A stretch of 64,000 bases of DNA. It comes from Sphingomonadaceae bacterium (GTDB lineage: Bacteria > Pseudomonadota > Alphaproteobacteria > Sphingomonadales > Sphingomonadaceae). A program made the translations under genes and the position numbers. The stretch lies in NCBI GenBank assembly GCA_029268145.1, contig JAJUHA010000006.1, positions 1 to 64,000 on the forward strand. The letters run 5' to 3'. The notes below the pieces were generated by a model. It had not been told where the DNA came from. It saw nothing but the letters and a program-made list of their open reading frames with translations, and ran no database searches. Positions 33,689 through 41,819 of this stretch are shown here, piece after piece. Position 1 is the first letter of the stretch. Each line of letters opens with the position of its first letter.

Positions 33689-34902
33689 AGCGGCTTGATC
33701 TGGCTGAACGGCGTGTCCTTGTCGGGCCGGAGATCGCCGGGGAGGCCCAGCACCCGCTCGGCGATGATGTTGCGGAGGATCTCGTCGGTGCCGCCGGCGA
33801 TCCGGAGGCCCGCCGACCACATGTAGCTCCCCTGCAGCCGCTCGAGATCGGAGCCTGGCGCAACGGCAAGGCCCGCGCCCTCGGCCAGATCGAGCGCGAA
33901 GGCGGACATGTCCTGCATCGTCTTGGCGACGACCACCTTGGCGATCGACTGCTCGGGGCCCGGAATGGCCCCCTTGGAGAGCGCCGAGAGCGCCCGCATC
34001 TGGGTGAGCTTCACGCCCTCGTCGGCGATGTAGGTGTCGGCGATGCGCTGGCGCACGTCGGCGCGCTCGATCGCCGGCCCGCTGTCGGTCTCGATGCTGC
34101 GCGCCACGTCGATGAGCGTCCGGTAGCCGGGCGCGTGGCGCGGCTTGCCGCCGACGGCGAGGCGCTCGTGCATGAGGGTGGTGAGCGAGACCTTCCAGCC
34201 GTCTCCCACCGCGCCGAGGCGGTGCGTGTCGGGGATCACCACGTCGGTGAAGAAGACCTCGTTGAAGTCGGAGGAGCCCGACATCTGGCGGATCGGCCGG
34301 ACCTCCACGCCGGGCGCCTTCATGTCGACGATGAACATGGTGAGGCCCTTGTGCTTGGGCGCGTCGAAGTCGGTGCGGGTGACGATGATGCCGAAGTCGG
34401 AACGGTGGGCGAAGCTGGTCCAGACCTTCTGGCCGTTGACCACCCAGCGGTCGCCGTCGCGCACCGCCCGGGTCCGGATCGCGGCCAGGTCCGAGCCGGC
34501 GACCGGCTCGGAGAAGAGCTGGCACCACACTTCCTCGCCGCGCAGGGCCTTCGGCACGTAGCGGGCGATGATGTCGGGCGCGCCGTGGGTGAAGACCGTC
34601 GGGATGCACATGCCGAGGCCGATCGAATAGAGGCCGGTCGGCACGTAGGTGCGGCTCTCCTCCTGGTTGAAGATGATCTGGTGCATGGGCGAGAGGCCCT
34701 GCCCGCCCACTTCCTTCGGCCAGGTGAGGCCGACATAGCCGGCGTCGTGCTTCCGCGCCTGCCAGGCCTTGGAGCGGGCGACGAACTCGTCGAGGCCCCA
34801 GGGCTCCGCCGGGGGTTCGAGATACTCGGCCGCGTTGGCCTCGATCCACGCCCGGACCTTCGCGCGATACGCGGCTTCGGCGGGGGTGTCGTTGAAGTCC
34901 AT
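33685..34902 (-). CDS. Acyl-CoA dehydrogenase (first of a pair by position, downstream gene)
   Basis: 405 aa flavoprotein. Family features: QLFSEPVAGSDLAAIRTRA, WVVNGQKVWTSFAH, FNEVFFTDVVIPDTHRLG, and the C-terminal RIAGGTDEILRNIIAERVLGLP that contacts FAD. It oxidises an acyl-CoA thioester to the enoyl-CoA and passes electrons to ETF. It lies 24 bp after another, shorter acyl-CoA dehydrogenase gene. Such unequal pairs often form heterotetramers acting on bulky substrates such as steroid or terpenoid CoA esters; that part is inference. Confidence 0.93.
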   Translation of the reverse strand: MDFNDTPAEAAYRAKVRAWIEANAAEYLEPPAEPWGLDEFVARSKAWQARKHDAGYVGLTWPKEVGGQGLSPMHQIIFNQEESRTYVPTGLYSIGLGMCIPTVFTHGAPDIIARYVPKALRGEEVWCQLFSEPVAGSDLAAIRTRAVRDGDRWVVNGQKVWTSFAHRSDFGIIVTRTDFDAPKHKGLTMFIVDMKAPGVEVRPIRQMSGSSDFNEVFFTDVVIPDTHRLGAVGDGWKVSLTTLMHERLAVGGKPRHAPGYRTLIDVARSIETDSGPAIERADVRQRIADTYIADEGVKLTQMRALSALSKGAIPGPEQSIAKVVVAKTMQDMSAFALDLAEGAGLAVAPGSDLERLQGSYMWSAGLRIAGGTDEILRNIIAERVLGLPGDLRPDKDTPFSQIKPL

Positions 34903-34926
34903 GGCGTCTCCTTCCCGTCTTCCCGT

Positions 34927-36027
34927 TCAGGCCGCGGCCCGGTTCCGCAGTTCGAGCGCGCGCACAAGGCGATCGGCCCAGTGGGCGCGCGATCCGAGCG
35001 CGCCGGCGATCTGCCGGGCCCGGCGGTAGTAGAACTGGCAGTCATGCTCCCAGGTGAAGCCGATGCCGCCGTGAAGCTGCACCGACTCCTCCGCCGTGAA
35101 GCGCAGCGCGTCGAGCGAGGCAAGGCGCGCTGCTGCCGCAGCCTGGGCAAGCTCGGGCGCGCCCGATCCCCAGGCCCAGCAGCCGTGCATGGCGTGCGCC
35201 CGGGCCAGCTCGCCCTTGATGTACATGTCGGCGAGCTTGTGCTTGACCGCCTGGTAGCGGCCGATCCGGAGACCGAAGGCCTGGCGATCCTTGGCGTAGG
35301 CGAGCGTCATCTCCATGGCGGCCGCGGCCGTTCCCAGCGCTTCCCAGGCGTGGAGCACGGCCAGCCGCTCGCAAAGCGTCACCCAGTCCTGCGCGGTGCC
35401 CAGCGGCTCGGCGGCTGCGCCGGCGAAGGCGAGCGTGGCCGCGCGGCGGACGAGATCGAGCGACTGCAGCGGCGCGACGGTCACGCCCGCCGCCTGCAGC
35501 GGCACCAGCGCCATCGCGGGGCCATCGGCAGACGCGACGGTGACCACCGCGACCGTGGCCGAGAGCCCGTCGGCAACCGGCGCCTTGGAGCCGGTGAGGC
35601 GCCCGTCCTCGAGCCGGGCCGCGGGCATCTGCGCCGGCGATTTCGCGCCCTCGGCCCAGGCCAGGCAGCCGATCGCCTCGCCGCTGGCGAGCCGCGGCAG
35701 CCACGCTGCCTTCTGCGCGTCGGTGCCGGCCAGCAGCAGCGCCTCGATGACCGCCATGGTGGAAAGGAGCGGCACGGGGGCGAGGCTGCGCCCCACCTCC
35801 TCGGCCAGCACGCAGGCCTCGTCGGCGCCGAGCCCGAGCCCGCCGTGGGCTTCGGGCACGCGGGCCGCCGGCCAGCCCTGCTCCACGACCTTCGCCCAGA
35901 GGGTGGCGTCATGGGGCGCCTCGCCCTCCATGGCGCGGCGGGCAACCGCGGGGCCGGCCTCTGCATCGAGGAACTTGCGCGCTGCCTCGCGCAGGGTCTT
36001 GGCGTCGTCCGACAGGTCGAAATCCAT
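34927..36027 (-). CDS. Acyl-CoA dehydrogenase, partner subunit
   Basis: 366 aa. N-terminal helical domain (DDAKTLREAARKFLDAEAGP, PEAHGGLGLGADEACVLAEE), a weakly conserved middle domain in which the usual FAD-contact motif is blurred, and a clear C-terminal domain (YAKDRQAFGLRIGRYQAVKH, VQLHGGIGFTWEHDCQFYYR). The HGGIGFTWEH segment is typical of the FadE-like subunit in alpha2beta2 dehydrogenases. Cotranscribed with the 405-aa dehydrogenase that follows. Confidence 0.92.
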   Translation of the reverse strand: MDFDLSDDAKTLREAARKFLDAEAGPAVARRAMEGEAPHDATLWAKVVEQGWPAARVPEAHGGLGLGADEACVLAEEVGRSLAPVPLLSTMAVIEALLLAGTDAQKAAWLPRLASGEAIGCLAWAEGAKSPAQMPAARLEDGRLTGSKAPVADGLSATVAVVTVASADGPAMALVPLQAAGVTVAPLQSLDLVRRAATLAFAGAAAEPLGTAQDWVTLCERLAVLHAWEALGTAAAAMEMTLAYAKDRQAFGLRIGRYQAVKHKLADMYIKGELARAHAMHGCWAWGSGAPELAQAAAAARLASLDALRFTAEESVQLHGGIGFTWEHDCQFYYRRARQIAGALGSRAHWADRLVRALELRNRAAA

Positions 36028-36129
36028 GGGTCCTCCTTGCGGTCCGGACTAGGGGCGCCGCCGGCCCTGCACCCCTCCCGATAGCGGGAGGATCGGGCCG
36101 GGCAAGCGCATGCCGGAAGGGCGAGGCGT

Positions 36130-36777
36130 TCAGGCGCGGACCGGTCGCTCCCGGTACCATTTGGTGATGATGTGCTTGACGCCGCGATAGACCTTCAGGC
36201 CGGCATGGAGCGTCTCGAAATTGGGCCGCCCCTGGCTGTCGAGATTGTGCCAGGCGAGCAGCTTGCCGGTCTCGGGCTGGATGGTCTTGCCAATCCGCCG
36301 GAAGCGGGTGGCGCCCCCTTCCTCCGGCGCGTCCAGATAGACCATGAGGGTCCAGGTGCGCTGCCCGCCCACCCGGCAGAAGCGGTCATAGTCCGGCCCG
36401 TCGGGCTCGAAATAGTCGGTGTGCCAGCGGAACTCCTGCCCCACGGCATAGCGCTGGCCCTGGATCTTCTCGCCGTGGCTCGCGGGCTGCCCGGCGATGG
36501 CCTCGAGCATCCGGTCCACGCGGGCGACGAGCGGGTCGGCGGGATCGAGCATGCAGGTCTCGGACGTGCGGTAGAGCGGGTCGCCGTTCGAATCGGCGAA
36601 GGTCGAGGGCCGGCGGTCGGCATCGATGCGCGCGACGAGGGCAGCGCAGGTCTCGTGGTCGAGGAAGTTGCGCCGGATGTAGAGGGTCAGCCGCCCGTCG
36701 GGCACCTTCTGACAGCCGTCGAAGGGCCGGGCGAGCGGATCAGTCGCCACCGCCGCCTCCGCCATCGCCTCCGCCAT
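36130..36777 (-). CDS. Prolyl 4-hydroxylase-like 2OG-Fe(II) oxygenase
   Basis: 215 aa. P4Hc fold: FLDHETCAALVARIDADRRP, TSETCMLDPADPLV, the iron ligands HTD in FRWHTDYFEPD and the distal His plus the 2OG-binding Lys in TLHAGLKVYRGVKHIITKWY, with YLDAPEEGGATRF between. Probably a protein or amino-acid hydroxylase; the substrate is unknown. Several start codons are possible in the repetitive MAEAMAEAAVATD region, which overlaps the 3' end of the upstream Gly-rich gene; a GTG at 36750 would cut that overlap. Confidence 0.88.
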   Translation of the reverse strand: MAEAMAEAAVATDPLARPFDGCQKVPDGRLTLYIRRNFLDHETCAALVARIDADRRPSTFADSNGDPLYRTSETCMLDPADPLVARVDRMLEAIAGQPASHGEKIQGQRYAVGQEFRWHTDYFEPDGPDYDRFCRVGGQRTWTLMVYLDAPEEGGATRFRRIGKTIQPETGKLLAWHNLDSQGRPNFETLHAGLKVYRGVKHIITKWYRERPVRA

Positions 36778-37069
36778 CGCTGCCGCCGTCGCCCCACCCC
36801 CCGGTCGCGCCGGCGCCGCCGAAGCTGCCGCCTCCGCCCGCCAGGCCGCCGCTGCCCGAAGACGCCGAATCGCCGCCGCTGCCGTCGCGTTCGCTGCGGC
36901 GGCTGGCGCGCGCCGAGCGCCGGAAGGCGAGGACGAGGAGGAGGAGCCCGAGCGGGAAGAGCAGGATGGCGGCCGGGGGAAGGACGAGGCCCCCGGCCAG
37001 GAGAAGGAGGCCGGCGAGCAGGAGCGCCGTGTTCGGCTCCAGCGCGATCATGCGGCGCCGGCGCGTCAT
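36740..37069 (-). CDS. Small membrane protein with Gly-rich tail
   Basis: 109 aa. One long or two short hydrophobic helices (TALLLAGLLLLAGGLVLPPA, ILLFPLGLLLLVLAF) follow a basic start, then an Arg/Ser-rich stretch and a Gly/Ser/Asp-rich tail ending GGDGGGGGGD with SFGGAGATGGWGD. The tail resembles the C-termini of TPM-domain membrane proteins, but that domain itself is absent. Not recognised as a named family. It overlaps the oxygenase start downstream and follows the lipoprotein gene by 12 bp. Confidence 0.5.
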   Translation of the reverse strand: MTRRRRMIALEPNTALLLAGLLLLAGGLVLPPAAILLFPLGLLLLVLAFRRSARASRRSERDGSGGDSASSGSGGLAGGGGSFGGAGATGGWGDGGSDGGGDGGGGGGD

Positions 37070-37081
37070 GGCCGTGCTGTA

Positions 37082-38053
37082 TCAGGAACCGGGCGGCGGG
37101 TCAGCCTTGCCCCTGCCGAAGGTCTTGACGGCCAGCCAGAGCGCGCCTGCAGCCGCAACCAGGCCGCCCAGGGCCTTGAGCAGCGTGGTGAGCGTGCCGG
37201 TGGGCTCCACCACGGCCCTGAGCGCCCGGTCGGCCTCGCGGGCCCCTGCCTCGATGGCGGCGGCGCCGGCGACATAGACCTCGACCGTGCGCGAATCGGT
37301 GAAGGGGCTGCCGCGCGGGGCGAAGCTGCCGTCCGCCCGCTTCGTCATCACCCGGGTCCGGATGGTGAGATCGTGGCGGCCGGTTTCTTCCGCAGTGAGG
37401 GTCCAGCGCCAGAGCGCCTGGTCGCTCGCGTAGAGATCCTGCAGGGCCGGGGTCGCCGGATCGATCGTGACGGCGAGGCCCGGGCCGGCGATGAGGCTTG
37501 CCTCGATGAAGCGGCCGACGGCGGGGGCGAAGCGACCTTCCCTGCCCGCCACGCCGGCAAGCGCGCGCGACGGTGCGTCGCTCCCCGCCGTGCGCGAAAC
37601 GACGAGGGTGACGCTGGCCTGTTCCCCCTTCCTCATGCGTTCGGGCGTCTTGAAGGCGCCAGTCCCGCGGGCGACGCTCTGGAGCATGGCGCATTCCTCG
37701 GCCGGGATGCGCTCCTCGACGATGTCGCAATAGGGGAGGGTTCCCGCCTGCGCGCCCCCCGCGGTCATGCCCCTGGCCGGCGGCGGCGTTGCCTCCTCAG
37801 CCGGGGCTGGTCCCGGGGCCGGAACCGGTCTGGGCGCCGCGGCTTCTGCCGCCGTTTCGTCGGGACCGTTTGCGGCCGGTGGCCGTTCCATGGCGGGTGG
37901 CGCTTCCTCTTCCGGCTCGAACGGCGCCTCGACGGTGGGCGGCTTTCCCGGTGCGGGCGCCGACCGTTCGACCTTCTGGCCGCAGCCTGCCACAAGAAGA
38001 GGGATGGCGAGCGCCACCGCCAGCCGCGTCGACCAGCGCATCATGTCGTCCAC
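37082..38053 (-). CDS. Putative lipoprotein with Pro/Ala-rich linker and C-terminal membrane helix
   Basis: 323 aa. The N-terminus has a signal and lipobox LLVAGC (Cys24 from the first Met; starts at Met4 or Met5 are also possible). A 75-residue Pro/Glu/Ala-rich linker leads to a folded domain (GTLPYCDIVEERIPAEECAM through TRVMTKRADGSFAPR), and a hydrophobic helix near the end (LKALGGLVAAAGALWLAVKT). The middle resembles the wrapper around effector-associated domains, with stress-like TLVVSRTAG and WRWTLTAEETGRHDLTIRT strands, but no family is recognised with confidence. Confidence 0.65.
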   Translation of the reverse strand: MDDMMRWSTRLAVALAIPLLVAGCGQKVERSAPAPGKPPTVEAPFEPEEEAPPAMERPPAANGPDETAAEAAAPRPVPAPGPAPAEEATPPPARGMTAGGAQAGTLPYCDIVEERIPAEECAMLQSVARGTGAFKTPERMRKGEQASVTLVVSRTAGSDAPSRALAGVAGREGRFAPAVGRFIEASLIAGPGLAVTIDPATPALQDLYASDQALWRWTLTAEETGRHDLTIRTRVMTKRADGSFAPRGSPFTDSRTVEVYVAGAAAIEAGAREADRALRAVVEPTGTLTTLLKALGGLVAAAGALWLAVKTFGRGKADPPPGS

Positions 38054-38116
38054 CTCCCCGCCGGCGCAAGGTTAACGCGCGCTGCGGCTGCTGTCACCTG
38101 CAGCCGTCGGCGCGGG

Positions 38117-41100
38117 TCAGGCCGCGGCGCGGGCCTCGCCGTGCGGCGCGTTCCAGCGGGCCCAGAGCTCGGCCCGGCGCTTCGCCACGGCCTCCGCTGC
38201 CGCGGCCTTCACCGGGCCGAAGCCGCGCACGTCGAGCGGCAGGCGGGCGATTTCGGCGGCAAGCGCGAGCCGCTCGGCCGAGAGGCCCTCGAGCAGCCGC
38301 GCCACCTCGGCCTCGTAGGCGGGAATGGCCTCGCGCTCGGCCCGGCGCTCCGCGGTGCGGCCGAAGGGGTCGAGCGCGGTGCCGCGCAGGGGCTTCAGCG
38401 CACGCAGCAGGCGGAACATGGGAAGCGCGACCCAGCCCGGGAAGGCGTATTTCCGCGGCCGGCCGGTCGCCGGGTCGGTCCGGGCGAGGAGCGGCGGGGA
38501 GAGGTGGAAGGTGAGCGACGCCCGCTCGGCGAAGGTCTGGTCGAGGAGCGGCCCGAGATGCGCGAGCTGGAGCCGGGCCACCTCATATTCGTCCTTGTAG
38601 GCCATCAGCTTGTGGGCGGCGCGCATGACCGCCTCGGTGAGTGCGGTCGCGCCGGGTGCCACGGCCTCCTCGGCCGCGCGGACGCGGTTGACGAGGGCGG
38701 TGTAGCGCTCGGCCCAGGCGGCATTGCCCCAGGCCGCGAGATCGGCCGCGCGCTGCGCGATCCCCTCGGCGAGCGACAGCGGCCCGGGCTCGGGAGCGAG
38801 CAGGGCCTCGACCCGCTCGGGCGCATGGGCAAGCAGCCGCCCCAGCGTCAGCGCCTGGCGGTTGAAGCCGACCGCGACGCCGTTGAGTTCGATGGCCTTC
38901 TCGATGGCCGCCAGCGGCAGCGGCACCAGGCCCTTCTGCAGCGCATAGCCGAGGAGCAGGATGTTGGCGGCAATCGCATCGCCCATCAGCGCGGTCGCGA
39001 TGCGCTCGGCTGCGACGAAATGGGCGGCCCGCGTGCTGCGCTCGATCTGCAGGCGCACCAGCCCGGCGCGGAAGTCGATGTCGCGGTTCTTTACGAACTC
39101 GGCGGTGGGGGCAATGTCGGCATTGGCGACCGCGTGGGTCCGCGCGGTCGAGAGCATGTCGGCGGCGGCCTTGTCGGCGGCGACGACCGAATCGCAGGCG
39201 ATCAGGAGATCGGCGCCGCCCGTGATGATGCGCGGGGACAGCAGCGCGTCGTTGCTGGCGGCGATCCGGACTGCGCTCCACACGGCACCGCCCTTCTGGG
39301 CGAGGCCGGCCATGTCGGCCGTGGTCGAGGCGAGGCCGGCGATGTGGGCGGCCATGCCGAGGAGCGCCGAGACGGTGAGCACGCCGGTGCCGCCGATTCC
39401 GGTGACCAGGATCGAATGGTCGTGGCCGAGCGCGGCCGGGACCGGATCGGGAATGTCGTCGAGCGGGAGCGCCTTCGGGTCGGGCTTCCGCAGCCGGCCG
39501 CCGGTGACGCTGACGAAGCTGGGGCAGAAGCCCTTCACGCAGGAGAAGTCCTTGTTGCACGACGACTGGTTGATCCGGCGCTTGCGGCCGAACGTGGTCT
39601 CGAGCGGCTCGACCGAGACGCAGTTCGACTGCACCGAGCAGTCGCCGCAGCCCTCGCACACGGCCGGATTGATGACGACGCGGCGGTCCGGGTCGGCCAT
39701 CAGGCCGCGCTTGCGGCGGCGGCGCTTCTCCGCCGCGCAGGTCTGGTCGTAGATGATGACGGTGGTGCCGGGGGTCGCGCGGAACTCCTTCGAGACGGTC
39801 TCGAGCTCGCCCCTGTCGAGGACGCGGACCTCGGCGGGCAGATCGATCGCCCGGTAGCGGCCGAGGTCCTCGGTCAGCACGGCGACCGCGGCGGCGCCTT
39901 CGGCCAGCACCTGGCGGGCGATCATGGGGACGGTGAGTCCGCCTTCCACCGGCTGGCCGCCGGTCATGGCGACCGCATCGTTGTAGAGGATCTTGTAGGT
40001 GATGTTGACCTTCGCCGCGATCGCCTGGCGGATGGCGAGCAGGCCGGAATGCTCGTAGGTGCCGTCGCCGAGGTTGGCGAAGACATGGGGCTCGTCGACG
40101 AACGGGGCCTCGCCCACCCAGGTCACGCCCTCGCCGCCCATCTGGGTGAAGGTCTGGGCGCGGTCCATCCACAGCGCCATGATGTGGCAGCCGATGCCGG
40201 CGAGCGCGCGGCTCCCCTCCGGCACCCTGGTCGACGTGTTGTGGGGGCAGCCCGAGCAGAACCAGGGCGAGCGCTTCAGGGGCGCGGCGAAGCCTCGGGC
40301 GAGCGCCTCGCGGCGGGCGAAGTAGGCCAGCGCCTCCTTGACCCGGTCGGTTGCGTGGAAGCGGCTGATGCGCGCTGCGATCACATGGGCGATCATGCCT
40401 GGCGTCAGCTCGTTGTCGGGCGAGAGCAGCCATTCGCCGCTCTCGTCATGCTTGCCCACCACCACCGGGCGCACGTCGGGCTTCCAGTTGTAGAGCTGCC
40501 ACTTCAGCTGGTGCTCGATGAACTCGCGCTTCTCCTCGATGACGAGGATCTCCTCGAGGCCTTGCGCGAAGGCGCGCACGCCATCGGGCTCGAGCGGCCA
40601 GGGCATGCCCACCTTGTAGACGCGCACGCCGATGTCGCGGGCAACGCGCGCGTCGATGCCGAGCGCATGGAGCGCTTCCAGCGTGTCGGTGAAGGCCTTG
40701 CCCGTCGTGATGATGCCGAAGCGCGGCCGCGGGCTGTCGAAGACGAGGCGGTCGATGCCGTTGGCGCGGGCGAAGGCCTGCGCCGCGAAGCCCTTGAAGC
40801 GCTGGAGCCTGGTGTCTTCCTCGCGCCAGATGTCGTTCGGGCGGATGTGCACGCCCCCTTCAGGGAAGGCGAAGTCGGGAAAGACGATGGCGCGCCGCTC
40901 GGCCGCGGTGTCGACGGTCGCCGAGGTCTCGACCGTGTCGGCGGTCGCCTTGAAGCCGACCCAGGTGCCGGAGAAGCGGCTCATCGCCAGCCCGAGCAGG
41001 CCATATTCGACGATCTCGTGGACCGAGGCCGGCGCCAGGAAGGGCACGAAGGCGGCGGAGAAATTGTGGTCCGACTGGTGCGGAAGGGTGGAGGACTTGG

Positions 41101-41563
41101 CGCCATGGTCGTCGCCGACGATGGCGAGCACGCCGCCGTGGCGCGAGGTGCCCGCGGCGTTGGCATGCTTCATCACGTCCATCGCCCGGTCGAGACCGGG
41201 GCCCTTGCCATACCAGATGCCGAAGACGCCGTCATGCTTCGCGCGCGAATTGAGCGCGGCCATCTGCGCGCCCCACACGGCGGTGGCGCCCAGCTCCTCG
41301 TTGATTCCGGGCACGAACACGATGTTGCTGGCGAGAAGCTCCTTCTTCGCCCGCCACAGCTCCTGGTCGAACCCGCCGAGCGGGGAGCCGCGATAGCCGG
41401 AGATGAAGCCGGCGGTGTCGAGGCCGGCGGCGGCGTCGCGCGCGCGCTGGACGAGGGCGAGGCGGACGAGGGCCTGGGTGCCCGAGAGGAAGACGCGGTC
41501 CACGCCGAGATCGTAGCGGTCGGCGAGGCGGACCTCGCGCAGGGCAGGGGCGGCGACATTCAT
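38117..41563 (-). CDS. Indolepyruvate ferredoxin oxidoreductase, fused subunits
   Basis: 1148 aa fusion of the two subunits. Order: pyruvate-flavodoxin-type alpha domain (GTQALVRLALVQRARDAAAG, GISGYRGSPLGG-like start, IVFVPGINEELGATAVWGAQ), TPP-binding domain (GIGCHIMALWMDR, FANLGDGTYEHSGLLAIRQA), a 4Fe-4S segment (NPAVCEGCGDCSVQSNC and SCVKGFCPSF), and the gamma-type domain (VTGIGGTGVLTVSALLGMAA). It oxidatively decarboxylates aryl-pyruvates from aromatic amino acids to aryl-acetyl-CoA. It is monocistronic, 134 bp from the divergent tRNA-Leu. Confidence 0.93.
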   Translation of the reverse strand: MNVAAPALREVRLADRYDLGVDRVFLSGTQALVRLALVQRARDAAAGLDTAGFISGYRGSPLGGFDQELWRAKKELLASNIVFVPGINEELGATAVWGAQMAALNSRAKHDGVFGIWYGKGPGLDRAMDVMKHANAAGTSRHGGVLAIVGDDHGAKSSTLPHQSDHNFSAAFVPFLAPASVHEIVEYGLLGLAMSRFSGTWVGFKATADTVETSATVDTAAERRAIVFPDFAFPEGGVHIRPNDIWREEDTRLQRFKGFAAQAFARANGIDRLVFDSPRPRFGIITTGKAFTDTLEALHALGIDARVARDIGVRVYKVGMPWPLEPDGVRAFAQGLEEILVIEEKREFIEHQLKWQLYNWKPDVRPVVVGKHDESGEWLLSPDNELTPGMIAHVIAARISRFHATDRVKEALAYFARREALARGFAAPLKRSPWFCSGCPHNTSTRVPEGSRALAGIGCHIMALWMDRAQTFTQMGGEGVTWVGEAPFVDEPHVFANLGDGTYEHSGLLAIRQAIAAKVNITYKILYNDAVAMTGGQPVEGGLTVPMIARQVLAEGAAAVAVLTEDLGRYRAIDLPAEVRVLDRGELETVSKEFRATPGTTVIIYDQTCAAEKRRRRKRGLMADPDRRVVINPAVCEGCGDCSVQSNCVSVEPLETTFGRKRRINQSSCNKDFSCVKGFCPSFVSVTGGRLRKPDPKALPLDDIPDPVPAALGHDHSILVTGIGGTGVLTVSALLGMAAHIAGLASTTADMAGLAQKGGAVWSAVRIAASNDALLSPRIITGGADLLIACDSVVAADKAAADMLSTARTHAVANADIAPTAEFVKNRDIDFRAGLVRLQIERSTRAAHFVAAERIATALMGDAIAANILLLGYALQKGLVPLPLAAIEKAIELNGVAVGFNRQALTLGRLLAHAPERVEALLAPEPGPLSLAEGIAQRAADLAAWGNAAWAERYTALVNRVRAAEEAVAPGATALTEAVMRAAHKLMAYKDEYEVARLQLAHLGPLLDQTFAERASLTFHLSPPLLARTDPATGRPRKYAFPGWVALPMFRLLRALKPLRGTALDPFGRTAERRAEREAIPAYEAEVARLLEGLSAERLALAAEIARLPLDVRGFGPVKAAAAEAVAKRRAELWARWNAPHGEARAAA

Positions 41564-41635
41564 GGTGGCGAGTCTCCCGATTGGTCAGCCATACTGTCCT
41601 TTCTCGCCGAATTCAAGGTGGCCCGGCGCGGCGGC

Positions 41636-41663
41636 TTGCCTCGCCTCCTTCCTTTGCTATAGG
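41636..41663 (+). promoter_or_regulatory. Promoter of tRNA-Leu (and probably tig)
   Basis: TTGCCT (41636-41641) and TATAGG (41658-41663) with 16 bp between predict a start near 41670, 28 bp before the tRNA. It is the best sigma-70-like pair in the gap. Confidence 0.5.
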
Positions 41664-41697
41664 CCCGCGCTTCGCTTGCACCGGGCGTGGTCTCGAG

Positions 41698-41781
41698 GCG
41701 GGTGTGGCGGAACTGGCAGACGCGCCGGATTTAGGTTCCGGTGTCCCTGACGTGGGGGTTCGAATCCCTCCACCCGCACCA
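41698..41781 (+). tRNA. tRNA-Leu (anticodon UAG)
   Basis: 84 nt including an encoded CCA. Acceptor stem GCGGGTG / CACCCGC pairs perfectly; the anticodon arm is CCGGA-TTTAGGT-TCCGG giving UAG; a long variable arm (TGTCCCTGACG) marks a class II tRNA; the T arm holds GGTTCGAATCC. It reads CUA and other CUN codons. It is followed by tig after 38 bp. Confidence 0.97.
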
Positions 41782-41819
41782 CCGCCGCCGCGCCTCCGGC
41801 CGGGATTGAGGATCGCTCC

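Noticed and set aside
37373-41662. A 1429-codon open frame on the plus strand opposite the indolepyruvate oxidoreductase gene
   Set aside because: It is an antisense shadow of a high-GC gene: Arg/Gly/Glu-rich, no domains, while the minus strand has a clear conserved protein.
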